A stretch of 64,000 nt of DNA from Flavitalea plasmicola (GTDB taxonomy: Bacteria; Bacteroidota; Bacteroidia; Chitinophagales; Chitinophagaceae), in the NCBI RefSeq assembly GCF_030546645.1, contig NZ_JAUOTO010000013.1, positions 1 to 64,000 of the forward strand, in the 5' to 3' direction. The position numbers were made by a program, and so were the translations under genes. Below are positions 23,708-32,152 of the stretch, piece after piece (positions within the stretch are counted from its first letter, which is position 1; every line of letters starts with the position of its first letter). The notes under the pieces are model-generated. The model made no database searches and was not told where the DNA came from. It saw only the letters and a program-made list of their open reading frames with translations.

Positions 23708-26095
23708 ATGCTCAAAAACCTCCTCCTCGTAGCTATACGTAATTTTAAAAGGGATAAATGGTACAGCCTGCTCAACATCCTGGGCTTGACGATCGGCATC
23801 ACTTTCAGCCTCTTCCTCATATTTTATATAAAAGACGAGCTGAGCTACGACGCTTATAATAAAAATGCCGACCGGCTCTATCGCATCACCTCCTATATCA
23901 AGGAACCTGAAAAGGATACGTTGAAAATGGCCATTACCCAGGTCCCGCTGGCAGCCGCGCTTAAGAACGAATTTCCGGAAGTGGAGGAAGCCACCCGCTT
24001 CATCGCAGCCGGCAAGCCCATGTTCAAAAATGGCGATGCAAGGTTTTATGAGGAGAAAGTATACGTCGCGGACAGCAACGTTTTCAGGGTATTCACTTAC
24101 CAGTTCATCGAAGGCGATCCGAATACAGCCCTCCTGGCCCCACGGTCACTCGTCCTGACAGAATCCATCGCCAGGAAATATTTTGGCAAGACCCAGTCCG
24201 TGGTTGGCAAGGCCTTGCAAAATGACAAGGGCGAGATCTATAAGGTGACAGCCGTCATCAGGGACGTGCCCAGGAATTCCCATATCAGGTTCAATATCCT
24301 GATCTCCTTCAGCACCATGCCCAAGGATTTTGGTGCCGACAACTGGGGTAATTTCAACATCTTCACCTATGTCCTCCTCAAGCCAAATACCAACCCCGCC
24401 GCCCTGGAAAAAAAGCTCCTGCCCATGTATAAAAAGCACATGGCTGCCATCTTCGCCCAGTTCAACATCACCATCAGGTACGGCGTTCAACCAATCAAAT
24501 CCATCCACCTGCACTCGGACATGGGCTATGAACCCGAAGAGCTGGGAAATGTCTCCTATATCTATATTTTCGCCTCTGTAGCCCTCTTCATGCTCCTGAT
24601 CGCCTGCATCAATTACATGAACCTGACCACCGCCCGCTCGGCAAGACGCGCAAAAGAGATCGGCATACGCAAGGTCACAGGCGTGACGAAACCCCAACTG
24701 GTCACTCAATTCCTGGTGGAATCCACGCTGACTGCCCTCTTCGCCCTCCTGCTCAGCATCGGCCTGATCGCCTTGCTCTTGTCGACCTTCAATACCCTTG
24801 CCGGCAAACAAATTTCTTTTAATGACATCCTGAAACCAGGCATCTTCCTGATCCTGCTGGCCGTCGTCATCTTCGTAGGCCTGGTGGGCGGCAGCTATCC
24901 CGCCTTTTACCTTTCGGGCTTCAATCCCATCAGCATTCTGAAAGGCAATCTCTCCAAAGGCTCCAGCAATTCCACCCTCCGCAGAGTACTGGTAGTAGTG
25001 CAGTTCTCCATCTCCATGATCATGCTCATCTGCACCTGGGTGGTCTATAGCCAGCTCCACTTCCTGCGTACAGTGGATCTGGGTTTCAACAAACAGCAGG
25101 TCCTCACGCTGGCGGCCAATAGCAACAACGACATTAGACCCAAGGTAGAAGCCTTCCAGAACGACCTCCGAAAAAATCCCAATATAACCTCCGTAAGTAC
25201 TTCCCAGGCCACACCCGGCGCTGATGAGATCAGCTTCAGCCTGCACAGCATCGAGACAAAAAATGGCTTCGTAGACAAAGGCGTGGACAACTATGCCATA
25301 GACGAGCATTTTATTCCCACCCTGGGCATGCAGATCAAAGAAGGCAGGAACTTCACGGGATTGGGCGATACCCTGAGAAGGGTCATCGTAAATCAAAGCC
25401 TGGTAAAATACTTCAACTGGGAGAACCCCATTGGCAAGCGGCTTAGACAATCCGGCGACACAACGGCCTATTTTGTGGTAATAGGCGTGGTAAAAGACTT
25501 TAATCAGAAGTCGCTCTACAATCCCATCACCCCGCTGGTGCTCTACTACACGCACAACAGCAATCGTATACAGCTGAAACTGGACGGCAGGAACATCCCC
25601 GCCACGGTAACAAGTATCGAAAGATCCTGGAAGACATACTTCCCGGACCTGCCTTTCGCCTACACTTTCCTGGACCAGGACTTCGATTCGCAATACGCAG
25701 CCGACCAGAAACGAGGGAAAATTTTCACCGCCTTCTCCATCCTCACCATCCTGATCACCTGCCTGGGCCTCCTTGGCCTCATTGCATTCACCACCGAACA
25801 AAGACAAAAGGAGATCAGCATTCGTAAGGTAATGGGCGCCGGCATCAGGCAGATCGTTCCCCTGCTGACAAGAAATTTCGTATACCTCGTGGGCCTGTCC
25901 TGCCTCATTTCTTTCCCGGTCGCCTGGCTGTTCATGAGCAAATGGCTGAAGATCTTCCCATACAACACTGGCCTGAACGCTACCCCCTTCCTGCTGTCAG
26001 CCCTTTCGGTCTTGCTGATCACGCTGCTCACCGTCATGTTCCATGCATTAAGGGCCGCCGTGGCAAATCCCGTAAAAAGCCTCAAAGCAGATTAG
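23708..26095 (+). CDS. FtsX/MacB-type ABC transporter permease, copy 2
   Basis: An inner-membrane protein of 795 residues with the same double MacB-periplasmic plus FtsX layout as the gene at 6460. It has an N-terminal helix (LGLTIGITFSLFLIFYI), the YDAYNKNADRLYRI segment, the coupling motif ARRAKEIGIRKVTG (about 310), its second copy EQRQKEISIRKVMGA (about 695), and a final NPVKSLKAD. The start at 23708 (MLKNLLLVAIRNFKRDKW) matches family N-termini; the earlier ATG at 23549 adds a non-conserved leader. No ATPase gene is nearby. Its stop overlaps the stop of the convergent TfoX-like gene by 3 bases. Confidence 0.9.
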   Translation: MLKNLLLVAIRNFKRDKWYSLLNILGLTIGITFSLFLIFYIKDELSYDAYNKNADRLYRITSYIKEPEKDTLKMAITQVPLAAALKNEFPEVEEATRFIAAGKPMFKNGDARFYEEKVYVADSNVFRVFTYQFIEGDPNTALLAPRSLVLTESIARKYFGKTQSVVGKALQNDKGEIYKVTAVIRDVPRNSHIRFNILISFSTMPKDFGADNWGNFNIFTYVLLKPNTNPAALEKKLLPMYKKHMAAIFAQFNITIRYGVQPIKSIHLHSDMGYEPEELGNVSYIYIFASVALFMLLIACINYMNLTTARSARRAKEIGIRKVTGVTKPQLVTQFLVESTLTALFALLLSIGLIALLLSTFNTLAGKQISFNDILKPGIFLILLAVVIFVGLVGGSYPAFYLSGFNPISILKGNLSKGSSNSTLRRVLVVVQFSISMIMLICTWVVYSQLHFLRTVDLGFNKQQVLTLAANSNNDIRPKVEAFQNDLRKNPNITSVSTSQATPGADEISFSLHSIETKNGFVDKGVDNYAIDEHFIPTLGMQIKEGRNFTGLGDTLRRVIVNQSLVKYFNWENPIGKRLRQSGDTTAYFVVIGVVKDFNQKSLYNPITPLVLYYTHNSNRIQLKLDGRNIPATVTSIERSWKTYFPDLPFAYTFLDQDFDSQYAADQKRGKIFTAFSILTILITCLGLLGLIAFTTEQRQKEISIRKVMGAGIRQIVPLLTRNFVYLVGLSCLISFPVAWLFMSKWLKIFPYNTGLNATPFLLSALSVLLITLLTVMFHALRAAVANPVKSLKAD

Positions 26096-26454
26096 GACTG
26101 CTTCTTTCTAACAGTCTTTTTTTTCTTAGACGACTTCGCATGCTTATTAAAATCCAGGCAAAGCCTGATCCAAAAATCCAATTCAGCCTTCCTGGAAAGA
26201 TCAGCTTCGTTCACAAGAATATACCCTTTATACTCCCTGCCCTTCATCACCATCGCCCGGCAGGGCTTCTCCTCCAGCAACTGATCATGCAGCGCCGGAT
26301 CGATCCGGCACATGATCCTGTCGGGCCCAACACTGATACACATCTTATCATCCACCATAAAGGTGATCCCCCGGAACATGACCTTTTCCTCCACCTTCGG
26401 CACGTCCACAAGGGCCACTCGTATCCGGTCGGCTAATTTTTCACTATAAGGCAT
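26092..26454 (-). CDS. TfoX/Sxy N-terminal domain protein
   Basis: A 120-residue protein with the TfoX_N pattern: ADRIRVAL, then VEEKVMFRGITFMVDDKMCISV and MKGREYKGYILV. The C-terminus is very basic (KSSKKKKTVRKKQS). In proteobacteria TfoX-type proteins control competence; in Bacteroidota the single-domain forms have no proven role. I start it at MPYSEKLA (26454), since the few residues before it are not conserved. It is convergent with the permease gene. Confidence 0.8.
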   Translation of the reverse strand: MPYSEKLADRIRVALVDVPKVEEKVMFRGITFMVDDKMCISVGPDRIMCRIDPALHDQLLEEKPCRAMVMKGREYKGYILVNEADLSRKAELDFWIRLCLDFNKHAKSSKKKKTVRKKQS

Positions 26455-26622
26455 AAATAAATATACAAAAATTATCAAAACCTCACCCCCATCACCGCCC
26501 CCGCCCCCCTTCGGAAACCAAAACCCTCCATTCGGTGAACCTCTCTTCCCACCTGGGAAAAGTGGCCACTAAGTGGTATTGCTAATGCTCGTCTACAGCC
26601 CAATCTTTGTAAAAAAAAGATT

Positions 26623-27420
26623 ATGCAAAGACTTGTGTTGTTGATGACCCTCATCGGTTTGGCCCACGGCAATCCCATCCGCGCCCAAACGCAAAAAGTG
26701 AACGAAGAATGCAGTGCCATTCCCTGCGAGAGCGGTTTGTACTGCGTGGAAACAAGGGACGGTAAAAAGAAATGCGCCGCCTGCGATCAGTCCACCTTAA
26801 ACGACCTCACAGGCAAAGTAGACGACTGCTGCAAAGCCTTCGGCAAAGGCTGGACGCCCGAATCCAGCGACGAATACCAGGCCGCGCTCGCGGCTGATGG
26901 CCGGGTGCTGGTGGACGTCTTCGACAAAATGCTCGAAAACGCCAAAAAATGCAGGGAAGCCCGCGAATACAGGGAAGACAGATGCTGGAAAGGTGGCGAC
27001 GACGAACATAAAAAAGCCATCGAACAGATAAAGGAAAGCATCGAACGCATGTCCGCCCATAAATACAAGATGATCTCCGACAGGCGGGTGTACTACGGCT
27101 CCAAAAGCTACTACGACAGCAGGCTCAGCACCTTTAAGTCAAAAGCAAACCTGAATTTCCCCGACATTGATCAAAAACTCACATTAATCGAAAAAGATAT
27201 CAACGATGGCAAAAAAGTTAATTGTTCCGACATTGAAAGCTACAGCAATGACTGCGAACGCTGTGTCGACGCAGGTAAAGATTTATTATACGATGGATTC
27301 TCAAATAGCAACGAAAAATTTCCGGAAGAATACAGCGCTCCCTATATCCGGGCACAGGATTTGCTTAAACGGGCCAAAGCGCTTTTGGAGACGGCCAAAA
27401 GTAAAAGTCTCTGCAATTAG
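26623..27420 (+). CDS. Secreted Cys-rich hypothetical protein
   Basis: A 265-residue protein with a signal peptide (about 1-22). A short N-terminal Cys cluster (CSAIPCESGLYCVETRDG, then CAAC and CC) looks like a small disulfide-bonded module. The remainder is a charged, mainly helical domain (KKAIEQIKESIERM, then LTLIEKDINDGKKV) with further paired cysteines near the C-terminus (CERC). No family is recognised. The upstream region contains agtggccact (26564-26573) and an aatctttg box near 26600, which may be its promoter. It lies 33 bp before the molybdoenzyme gene, on the same strand. Confidence 0.7.
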   Translation: MQRLVLLMTLIGLAHGNPIRAQTQKVNEECSAIPCESGLYCVETRDGKKKCAACDQSTLNDLTGKVDDCCKAFGKGWTPESSDEYQAALAADGRVLVDVFDKMLENAKKCREAREYREDRCWKGGDDEHKKAIEQIKESIERMSAHKYKMISDRRVYYGSKSYYDSRLSTFKSKANLNFPDIDQKLTLIEKDINDGKKVNCSDIESYSNDCERCVDAGKDLLYDGFSNSNEKFPEEYSAPYIRAQDLLKRAKALLETAKSKSLCN

Positions 27421-27453
27421 TTGATGGAGGAAATGGCTTAACTTCAGTAAGCC

Positions 27454-29610
27454 ATGCAAAGGACAAGAAGAGACTTCCTTAAAACAGCCGGTTGCCTTAC
27501 CATCGGGTTCTGCCTCGGTGGAAGGCCCTGGCCCCAGCCCGCCTCGTCGAACCCTGGGGACAATGCGTCCATCGATGCCTGGTTGGAAATACTGGCCGAT
27601 GGTAGATTGCGCGTCCTCACAGGCAAGCTGGAGTTGGGACAAGGCATACGGACTGCCGTAGCCCAGGTGGCTGCAGAAGAGTTGGACATGGACATGTCGC
27701 AGGTGGAGGTGACCATGGCAGAAACTGGCCGCACTCCTAACGAAGGCTATACGGCCGGCAGCAACTCCATAGAGAGCAGCGCCATGTCCGTCCGCCGCGC
27801 CGCCGCCGCCGCCCGGGAACAGCTCATCAGGTTGGCCGCGGAGAAATTAAAAGTTCCGCCCAATGACCTGGTGCTCTCCCGGGGAAGGATCAGCACCAAC
27901 AGCGGCGCAAACCCCTTAACCTTTGCCGAGATCCTGGACGGCAGACAGCTGACAGGATCAGTCGCACAACAGATAACCTTAAAACCAAAGAACGCATACA
28001 AACTCGTCGGCAAACCCATCCCCCGCGAAGACACCGCTAAAATTGTCAAGGGGGACCCTATATACGTCCACGACCTGCGCTTTCCCGGCATGGTACACGC
28101 CCGTGTGGTCCGCCCGCCCGCTTATGGCGCCAGGCTCCTCCACGCTGAAAATGTCCCCGGCATAATAAAAACGGTGATCAACGGCAGTTTCCTCGCCGTC
28201 ATCGCAGAGAATGAATATCAAGCCATACAGGCGCAACAGCTGCTCCGGAAAAATGCTACCTGGTCAGCAACCCCTCCCTTACCAAAACTCGACAGCGAAC
28301 ATCAACTGGCGGATTACCTCCTGAGCCTGCCTGCAAAAACCGAGCAGGTCACTAAAAAGGGCAACCTAACCCAGACCTATACCCCAAGCCTGAAAGCCCG
28401 CTATTTCAAACCCTATATCATGCACGGCGCCACTGGCCCCTCCTGCGCCATAGCCCTATATGAGAATAACATCCTCCATATATGGACCCACAGCCAGGGC
28501 GTATACCCCTTACGGGAATCCCTGGCAAAAATGCTGCGCCTCCCCGTCGACAACATCCATGTCAAAGGCGTTCCCGGCTCTGGCTGCTACGGACACAATG
28601 GCGCCGATGACGTGGCAGCCGACGCCGCCCTGCTGGCAATGGCCTATCCCAACAAACATATCCGTGTCCAATGGATGCGCGAGGATGAGAACGCCTGGGA
28701 GCCCTATGGCAGCGCCATGGTCATGGACGTGGAAGCGAGCCTGGACAAGGATGGAAAGATCACCCATTGGAAATATGGTCTGTGGTCCGACACACACGGC
28801 GCCCGCCCCGGTGGCAACGCCGACAACCTCCTCCCAGCCCGTTATATTGAAAGCCCTTTCACAGCAAAACCTTCCGGCTTCAGCGGAGGCGCCTACCGCA
28901 ACGCAACACCCTATTATTCCATACCCAACCAGCTCGTGGAAGCCCATTTCTTCGACGGCCCCCTGCGAACATCCTCCCTCCGCAGCCTGGGCGCCTACGC
29001 CAACCTCTTCGCCATCGAATCCTTCATGGACGAGCTGTCCGAAAAAGCCGGCAAAGATCCCTACGAATTCAGGCTCCTCCACCTGGAAGACCAACGGGCC
29101 AAAGACGTCCTCCTGAAACTAAAAGAACTTACAACCACCAGCTTGCAGCTTGAGGCTAGTAGCTTGCAGCTTTCCCTCGGCATCGCCTTTTCAAGGTACG
29201 AGAACACCAAATCCTATTGCGCCGTCGCCGCCAGCGTATCCCTCGACGCCAAAAAAAATATTCATGTACATAAAATGTGGGCCGTCATCGACGCAGGCGA
29301 AGCCATCAACCCCGATGGTATAAAAAACCAGACGGAAGGCGGCATGGTCCAATCCGCCAGTTGGACCCTATACGAAGAAGTTAAATTTAACGAGCGACAT
29401 ATCACCAGCCTTAACTGGAACACCTACCGCGTATCCCGGTTCCCCCAGGCCCCCGCTACGGAAGTCATCGTCATCGATCGCCCCACGGAAAAACCCGTAG
29501 GCGCCGGCGAAGCCGCACAAGGACCGGCCGCCGCCGCCATCGCCAATGCGGTCTATCGCGCGACTGGCACGAGGGTCCGCTACCTGCCCTTGATCAAATC
29601 CCCCTCCTAG
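27454..29610 (+). CDS. Molybdopterin-binding hydroxylase large subunit (IorB-like, xanthine dehydrogenase family)
   Basis: A 718-residue protein with a twin-arginine signal (RRDFLKTAGCLTIGF), so it is exported folded. The molybdopterin-binding regions include LEILADGRLRVLTGKLELGQGIRTA, AGSNSIESS, the central GSGCYGHNGADDVAADAALLA and the catalytic-Glu segment PVGAGEAAQGPAAAAIANAVY near the C-terminus. It matches isoquinoline 1-oxidoreductase beta-subunit-like proteins in length and order. These need a small [2Fe-2S] subunit, and none is adjacent. The insert LTTTSLQLEASSLQLSLG near residue 570 comes from a repeated 12-base motif (29140 and 29161). Its stop overlaps that of the convergent PD40 gene at a CTAG. 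Confidence 0.9.
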   Translation: MQRTRRDFLKTAGCLTIGFCLGGRPWPQPASSNPGDNASIDAWLEILADGRLRVLTGKLELGQGIRTAVAQVAAEELDMDMSQVEVTMAETGRTPNEGYTAGSNSIESSAMSVRRAAAAAREQLIRLAAEKLKVPPNDLVLSRGRISTNSGANPLTFAEILDGRQLTGSVAQQITLKPKNAYKLVGKPIPREDTAKIVKGDPIYVHDLRFPGMVHARVVRPPAYGARLLHAENVPGIIKTVINGSFLAVIAENEYQAIQAQQLLRKNATWSATPPLPKLDSEHQLADYLLSLPAKTEQVTKKGNLTQTYTPSLKARYFKPYIMHGATGPSCAIALYENNILHIWTHSQGVYPLRESLAKMLRLPVDNIHVKGVPGSGCYGHNGADDVAADAALLAMAYPNKHIRVQWMREDENAWEPYGSAMVMDVEASLDKDGKITHWKYGLWSDTHGARPGGNADNLLPARYIESPFTAKPSGFSGGAYRNATPYYSIPNQLVEAHFFDGPLRTSSLRSLGAYANLFAIESFMDELSEKAGKDPYEFRLLHLEDQRAKDVLLKLKELTTTSLQLEASSLQLSLGIAFSRYENTKSYCAVAASVSLDAKKNIHVHKMWAVIDAGEAINPDGIKNQTEGGMVQSASWTLYEEVKFNERHITSLNWNTYRVSRFPQAPATEVIVIDRPTEKPVGAGEAAQGPAAAAIANAVYRATGTRVRYLPLIKSPS
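29140..29172 (+). repeat. In-frame 12-bp direct repeat
   Basis: agcttgcagctt occurs at 29140-29151 and 29161-29172, exactly seven codons apart, inside the molybdoenzyme gene. It encodes a repeated SLQL. Confidence 0.5.
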
Positions 29611-31337
29611 AGCCACTTATCCAAAGCGACGGACCATATATTCTGCGCACCAGTCTCCCACGCACTGCTCTCCAAAGCTCGCTTTTTTTCTGCGGCATCA
29701 GTAGGATAGCCCGGCGTAGGTGTATACGAATTGGAAAAATAAACACGCCGGTGATCGGGGCTTAGCCTGGGCTCCGTATTGCCCACGGATCGGTTGACGC
29801 CCATCGGGACCGCACCAGTCCAGGTCCCATTCTTTTTAAAAACAATAAACAGCTCCGTCTGCGCAGCCGGAGGCCGTCTGGAACAAAAAATAACGAAGGA
29901 TTCATCGGGCGCAACCGCGGGGTCAAAATCCCCAATAGAATCCGGAGCACTGAAAGGGACAGCCACCGGTGCCTCAAATTGCCCACGTACACAGGCCGAA
30001 CGATAGATGTGGAACTTCCCTGTATCTCCCAGCGGCTTCATGAAATAAAGACTGCCATCGGCCGTGATAGCTGGAGAAAATATAGAGGAATCACTATTGA
30101 TGATCTCAGGCAACCTGCGAGGCTCACTCCAGCCGGCGCCTTTGCGATCCACACGCCAGAGGTTTCCGCCACTTCGGGGAAAATGCTGCCCGCTCCAGCT
30201 ACCATTCAACACCTGCCCACCGGCAACCACAGGTCGATTGGACGCAAAGATCATATAAGACCCATCCGGCGCCATGGCAGGTTCGATATCCTGCCAGTGG
30301 CCTGAAAACGATGCGATCACAGGCTTTCCCCACTTTCCATTGGAAAGATGACTCTCCAGGATCACACCCGATAATGATGGCCCGCTACGAAAGAAATACA
30401 CGGTACGGCCATCCGGGCTGAAAGCAGGCGCCGCGTCATGCACAGGACCGGAGATGATCCCGGGAGCAAATATTTCCGGCGCCAGGGCCATGGATTGCCT
30501 GTCCAACTGTATTGGGATCATCAATATATGCTGGGGCGTAGTGTAATACAACATCTTCCCATCACGGGACACATAAGGAGAAGAATTATCTTCTCCGGTG
30601 TTCACCCGCGGACCAAGATTTTCCGCCGTAGACCACGCATCACCCTGGCGAAAAGAGATAAAAAGATCATGACCGCTCAAAAAAACAATATATTGCTCGT
30701 CAGGCGCTATAAATGGATCCTGTACAGATTCCACCCCGGGAATGCTGACCATCTTCGGATAGTCATAATGATCGCCCAGCCAGGTGGAATAAAAGCTTTG
30801 CATTCCCTTATGCCCCTCACGCTCACGGCTACACCAATACAACGTCCCGCTCGCACTGACCGACGGCCCATAATCACTGCTCCCGTCAATATTTACACCT
30901 CCCTCAATATGATGCGGAACACCCCACCGGTCACCCCGGATATGCTCCACATACCACAGATGGGTCCTGGGATTGGCCCGATCCTGCGGCGCACCTTCCA
31001 TCGGACGGTTACTGCAAAAAATAATCCGCGATCCGTCAGGACTGACAAAACCATCGAAATCTTTCCACTTACTGGAAAAGGACGCCAGCCGGGGTTTGCC
31101 CCAGCCTCCATGATCGTAATTGGAATAAAAAATGCCGGATCCGGCATTGTTACCCCTCGAAAAAAAGACTGTTTTATTGCCGGGCGTGAAAGAAGTGGCC
31201 CACTCCGCAAACGGGTTGGAAAAAATGGAAGGCGCAAAAGGGACCGCAACAGCATGTTCGTCCACGACGCCATCTTGACCATACCCCCCCATGAACAATA
31301 AGCTTAAAGCAGCAGCAGTTAAGAATTTCCTGGCCAT
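29607..31337 (-). CDS. TolB-like PD40 beta-propeller protein, exported
   Basis: A 576-residue protein with a signal peptide (MARKFLTAAALSLLFMGGYG). It consists of repeated PD40 blades with the pattern SPDG..I.F.S.R (for example SPDGSRIIFCSNRP, then SPDGRTVYFFRSG, APDGSYMIFASNRP and SPDHRRVYFSNS). About eight to nine such blades imply one or two propellers. No peptidase or OmpA domain follows, unlike many Bacteroidota PD40 proteins, so a binding or scaffold role in the periplasm is likely. Its gene is convergent with the molybdoenzyme gene, and no operon partner is visible. Confidence 0.87.
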   Translation of the reverse strand: MARKFLTAAALSLLFMGGYGQDGVVDEHAVAVPFAPSIFSNPFAEWATSFTPGNKTVFFSRGNNAGSGIFYSNYDHGGWGKPRLASFSSKWKDFDGFVSPDGSRIIFCSNRPMEGAPQDRANPRTHLWYVEHIRGDRWGVPHHIEGGVNIDGSSDYGPSVSASGTLYWCSREREGHKGMQSFYSTWLGDHYDYPKMVSIPGVESVQDPFIAPDEQYIVFLSGHDLFISFRQGDAWSTAENLGPRVNTGEDNSSPYVSRDGKMLYYTTPQHILMIPIQLDRQSMALAPEIFAPGIISGPVHDAAPAFSPDGRTVYFFRSGPSLSGVILESHLSNGKWGKPVIASFSGHWQDIEPAMAPDGSYMIFASNRPVVAGGQVLNGSWSGQHFPRSGGNLWRVDRKGAGWSEPRRLPEIINSDSSIFSPAITADGSLYFMKPLGDTGKFHIYRSACVRGQFEAPVAVPFSAPDSIGDFDPAVAPDESFVIFCSRRPPAAQTELFIVFKKNGTWTGAVPMGVNRSVGNTEPRLSPDHRRVYFSNSYTPTPGYPTDAAEKKRALESSAWETGAQNIWSVALDKWL

Positions 31338-31358
31338 AAAGCAAGTTTTTCCTAAAGA

Positions 31359-31490
31359 TTAGGTTGCTTTACGCGCCAGCCAACTGATTTCAACCAATAA
31401 CCCCTTTTCTTTAACGCTTACCTCTTTATCAAAGACAATTTCACGCTCACCCCCACCTATATCATCATTGATTCTAATTTGTTTTTCCAT
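31359..31490 (-). CDS. Small ORF of 43 residues overlapping the metallopeptidase 3' end
   Basis: An ATG at 31490 opens MEKQIRINDDIGGG, continuing with REIVFDKEVSVKEKG and ending at LARKAT before TAA. The frame overlaps the last 34 bases of the YgjP-like gene in a different phase. The composition is protein-like with alternating strands, and GGGA lies a few bases upstream of the ATG. It may be a real terminal gene of the restriction-modification operon or a fragment of an older gene. No family is recognised. Confidence 0.4.
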   Translation of the reverse strand: MEKQIRINDDIGGGEREIVFDKEVSVKEKGLLVEISWLARKAT

Positions 31491-32152
31491 TTTTCCCAAT
31501 CCGGAATAATCGTCGATTGTAATTGAAAAAACCTTTGTGTGTGGTGCCTATGGATCAGGTGACACAATTCATGTATAATAACATATTCGATACAGGGTTT
31601 AGGCGCTTTAATGAGTTCCGGATTCAGAATAATCTTGCCATTTGTCGTACAGCTGCCCCAGCGAGTCCGCATTTCCTGGATGAACAATCCTTCGGGCTGC
31701 ACGCCGTATTGTTCGAAACGTTGGATCCAGGGTTCGGCTATCTCTGCAAATTTTAGCTTTGCCCGATGACGGTACCAATTGATAAGTACGGATTTTGCGG
31801 AGTTTCTCGGGGTATGAAATACATGAATCTCTCTGCCCGTAAAATGTACTGCATTTTTCTTAGCAGTTGCAACGCGTAATCGATATTGTCTTCCAAGATA
31901 CAAATGCGTTTCACCGCCACGGTATTGTTTTTCCGGCATTTTGGGGTAAAAGCGAAGAAAGTGGCTTTGTTGTTTCAATATCCATTGAGCACGTTTCTCC
32001 AGCTTCTCCTCAATACACTCTTGTAGCGATCCCTCGGGCGCTTTCACCAATACCTCCATATCAGGAGTTACAGTAATACCGAGTGTTTTCCGTTTACTGT
32101 ATTCGAGGTTATAGGATATCCTTTTCGACCCATACTGTAATTCCTTCTTCAT
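31457..32152 (-). CDS. YgjP-like M48 metallopeptidase (DUF45)
   Basis: A 231-residue cytosolic zinc peptidase. The HExxH motif is HELCHLIHRHH (about residue 195), with downstream FFQLQSTIIPDW. The N-terminal half has the DUF45 arrangement: RKTLGITVTPDMEVLVKAP, then QYRGGETHLYLGRQYRL, and the MRTRWGSC segment ahead of the zinc site. The start at 32152 overlaps the hsdR stop as ATGA, so translation is coupled to HsdR. Pairing of such proteins with type I restriction genes is common, but their role there is not established. Maturation or turnover of the complex is an inference. Confidence 0.87.
   Translation of the reverse strand: MKKELQYGSKRISYNLEYSKRKTLGITVTPDMEVLVKAPEGSLQECIEEKLEKRAQWILKQQSHFLRFYPKMPEKQYRGGETHLYLGRQYRLRVATAKKNAVHFTGREIHVFHTPRNSAKSVLINWYRHRAKLKFAEIAEPWIQRFEQYGVQPEGLFIQEMRTRWGSCTTNGKIILNPELIKAPKPCIEYVIIHELCHLIHRHHTQRFFQLQSTIIPDWEKWKNKLESMMI

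Noticed and set aside
24146..25807. A 553-codon open frame on the minus strand
   Set aside because: It is antisense to the conserved permease gene, has acidic low-complexity composition and no domain. It is a codon-bias shadow.
30438..31301. A 287-codon plus-strand frame
   Set aside because: It is antisense to the PD40 propeller gene.
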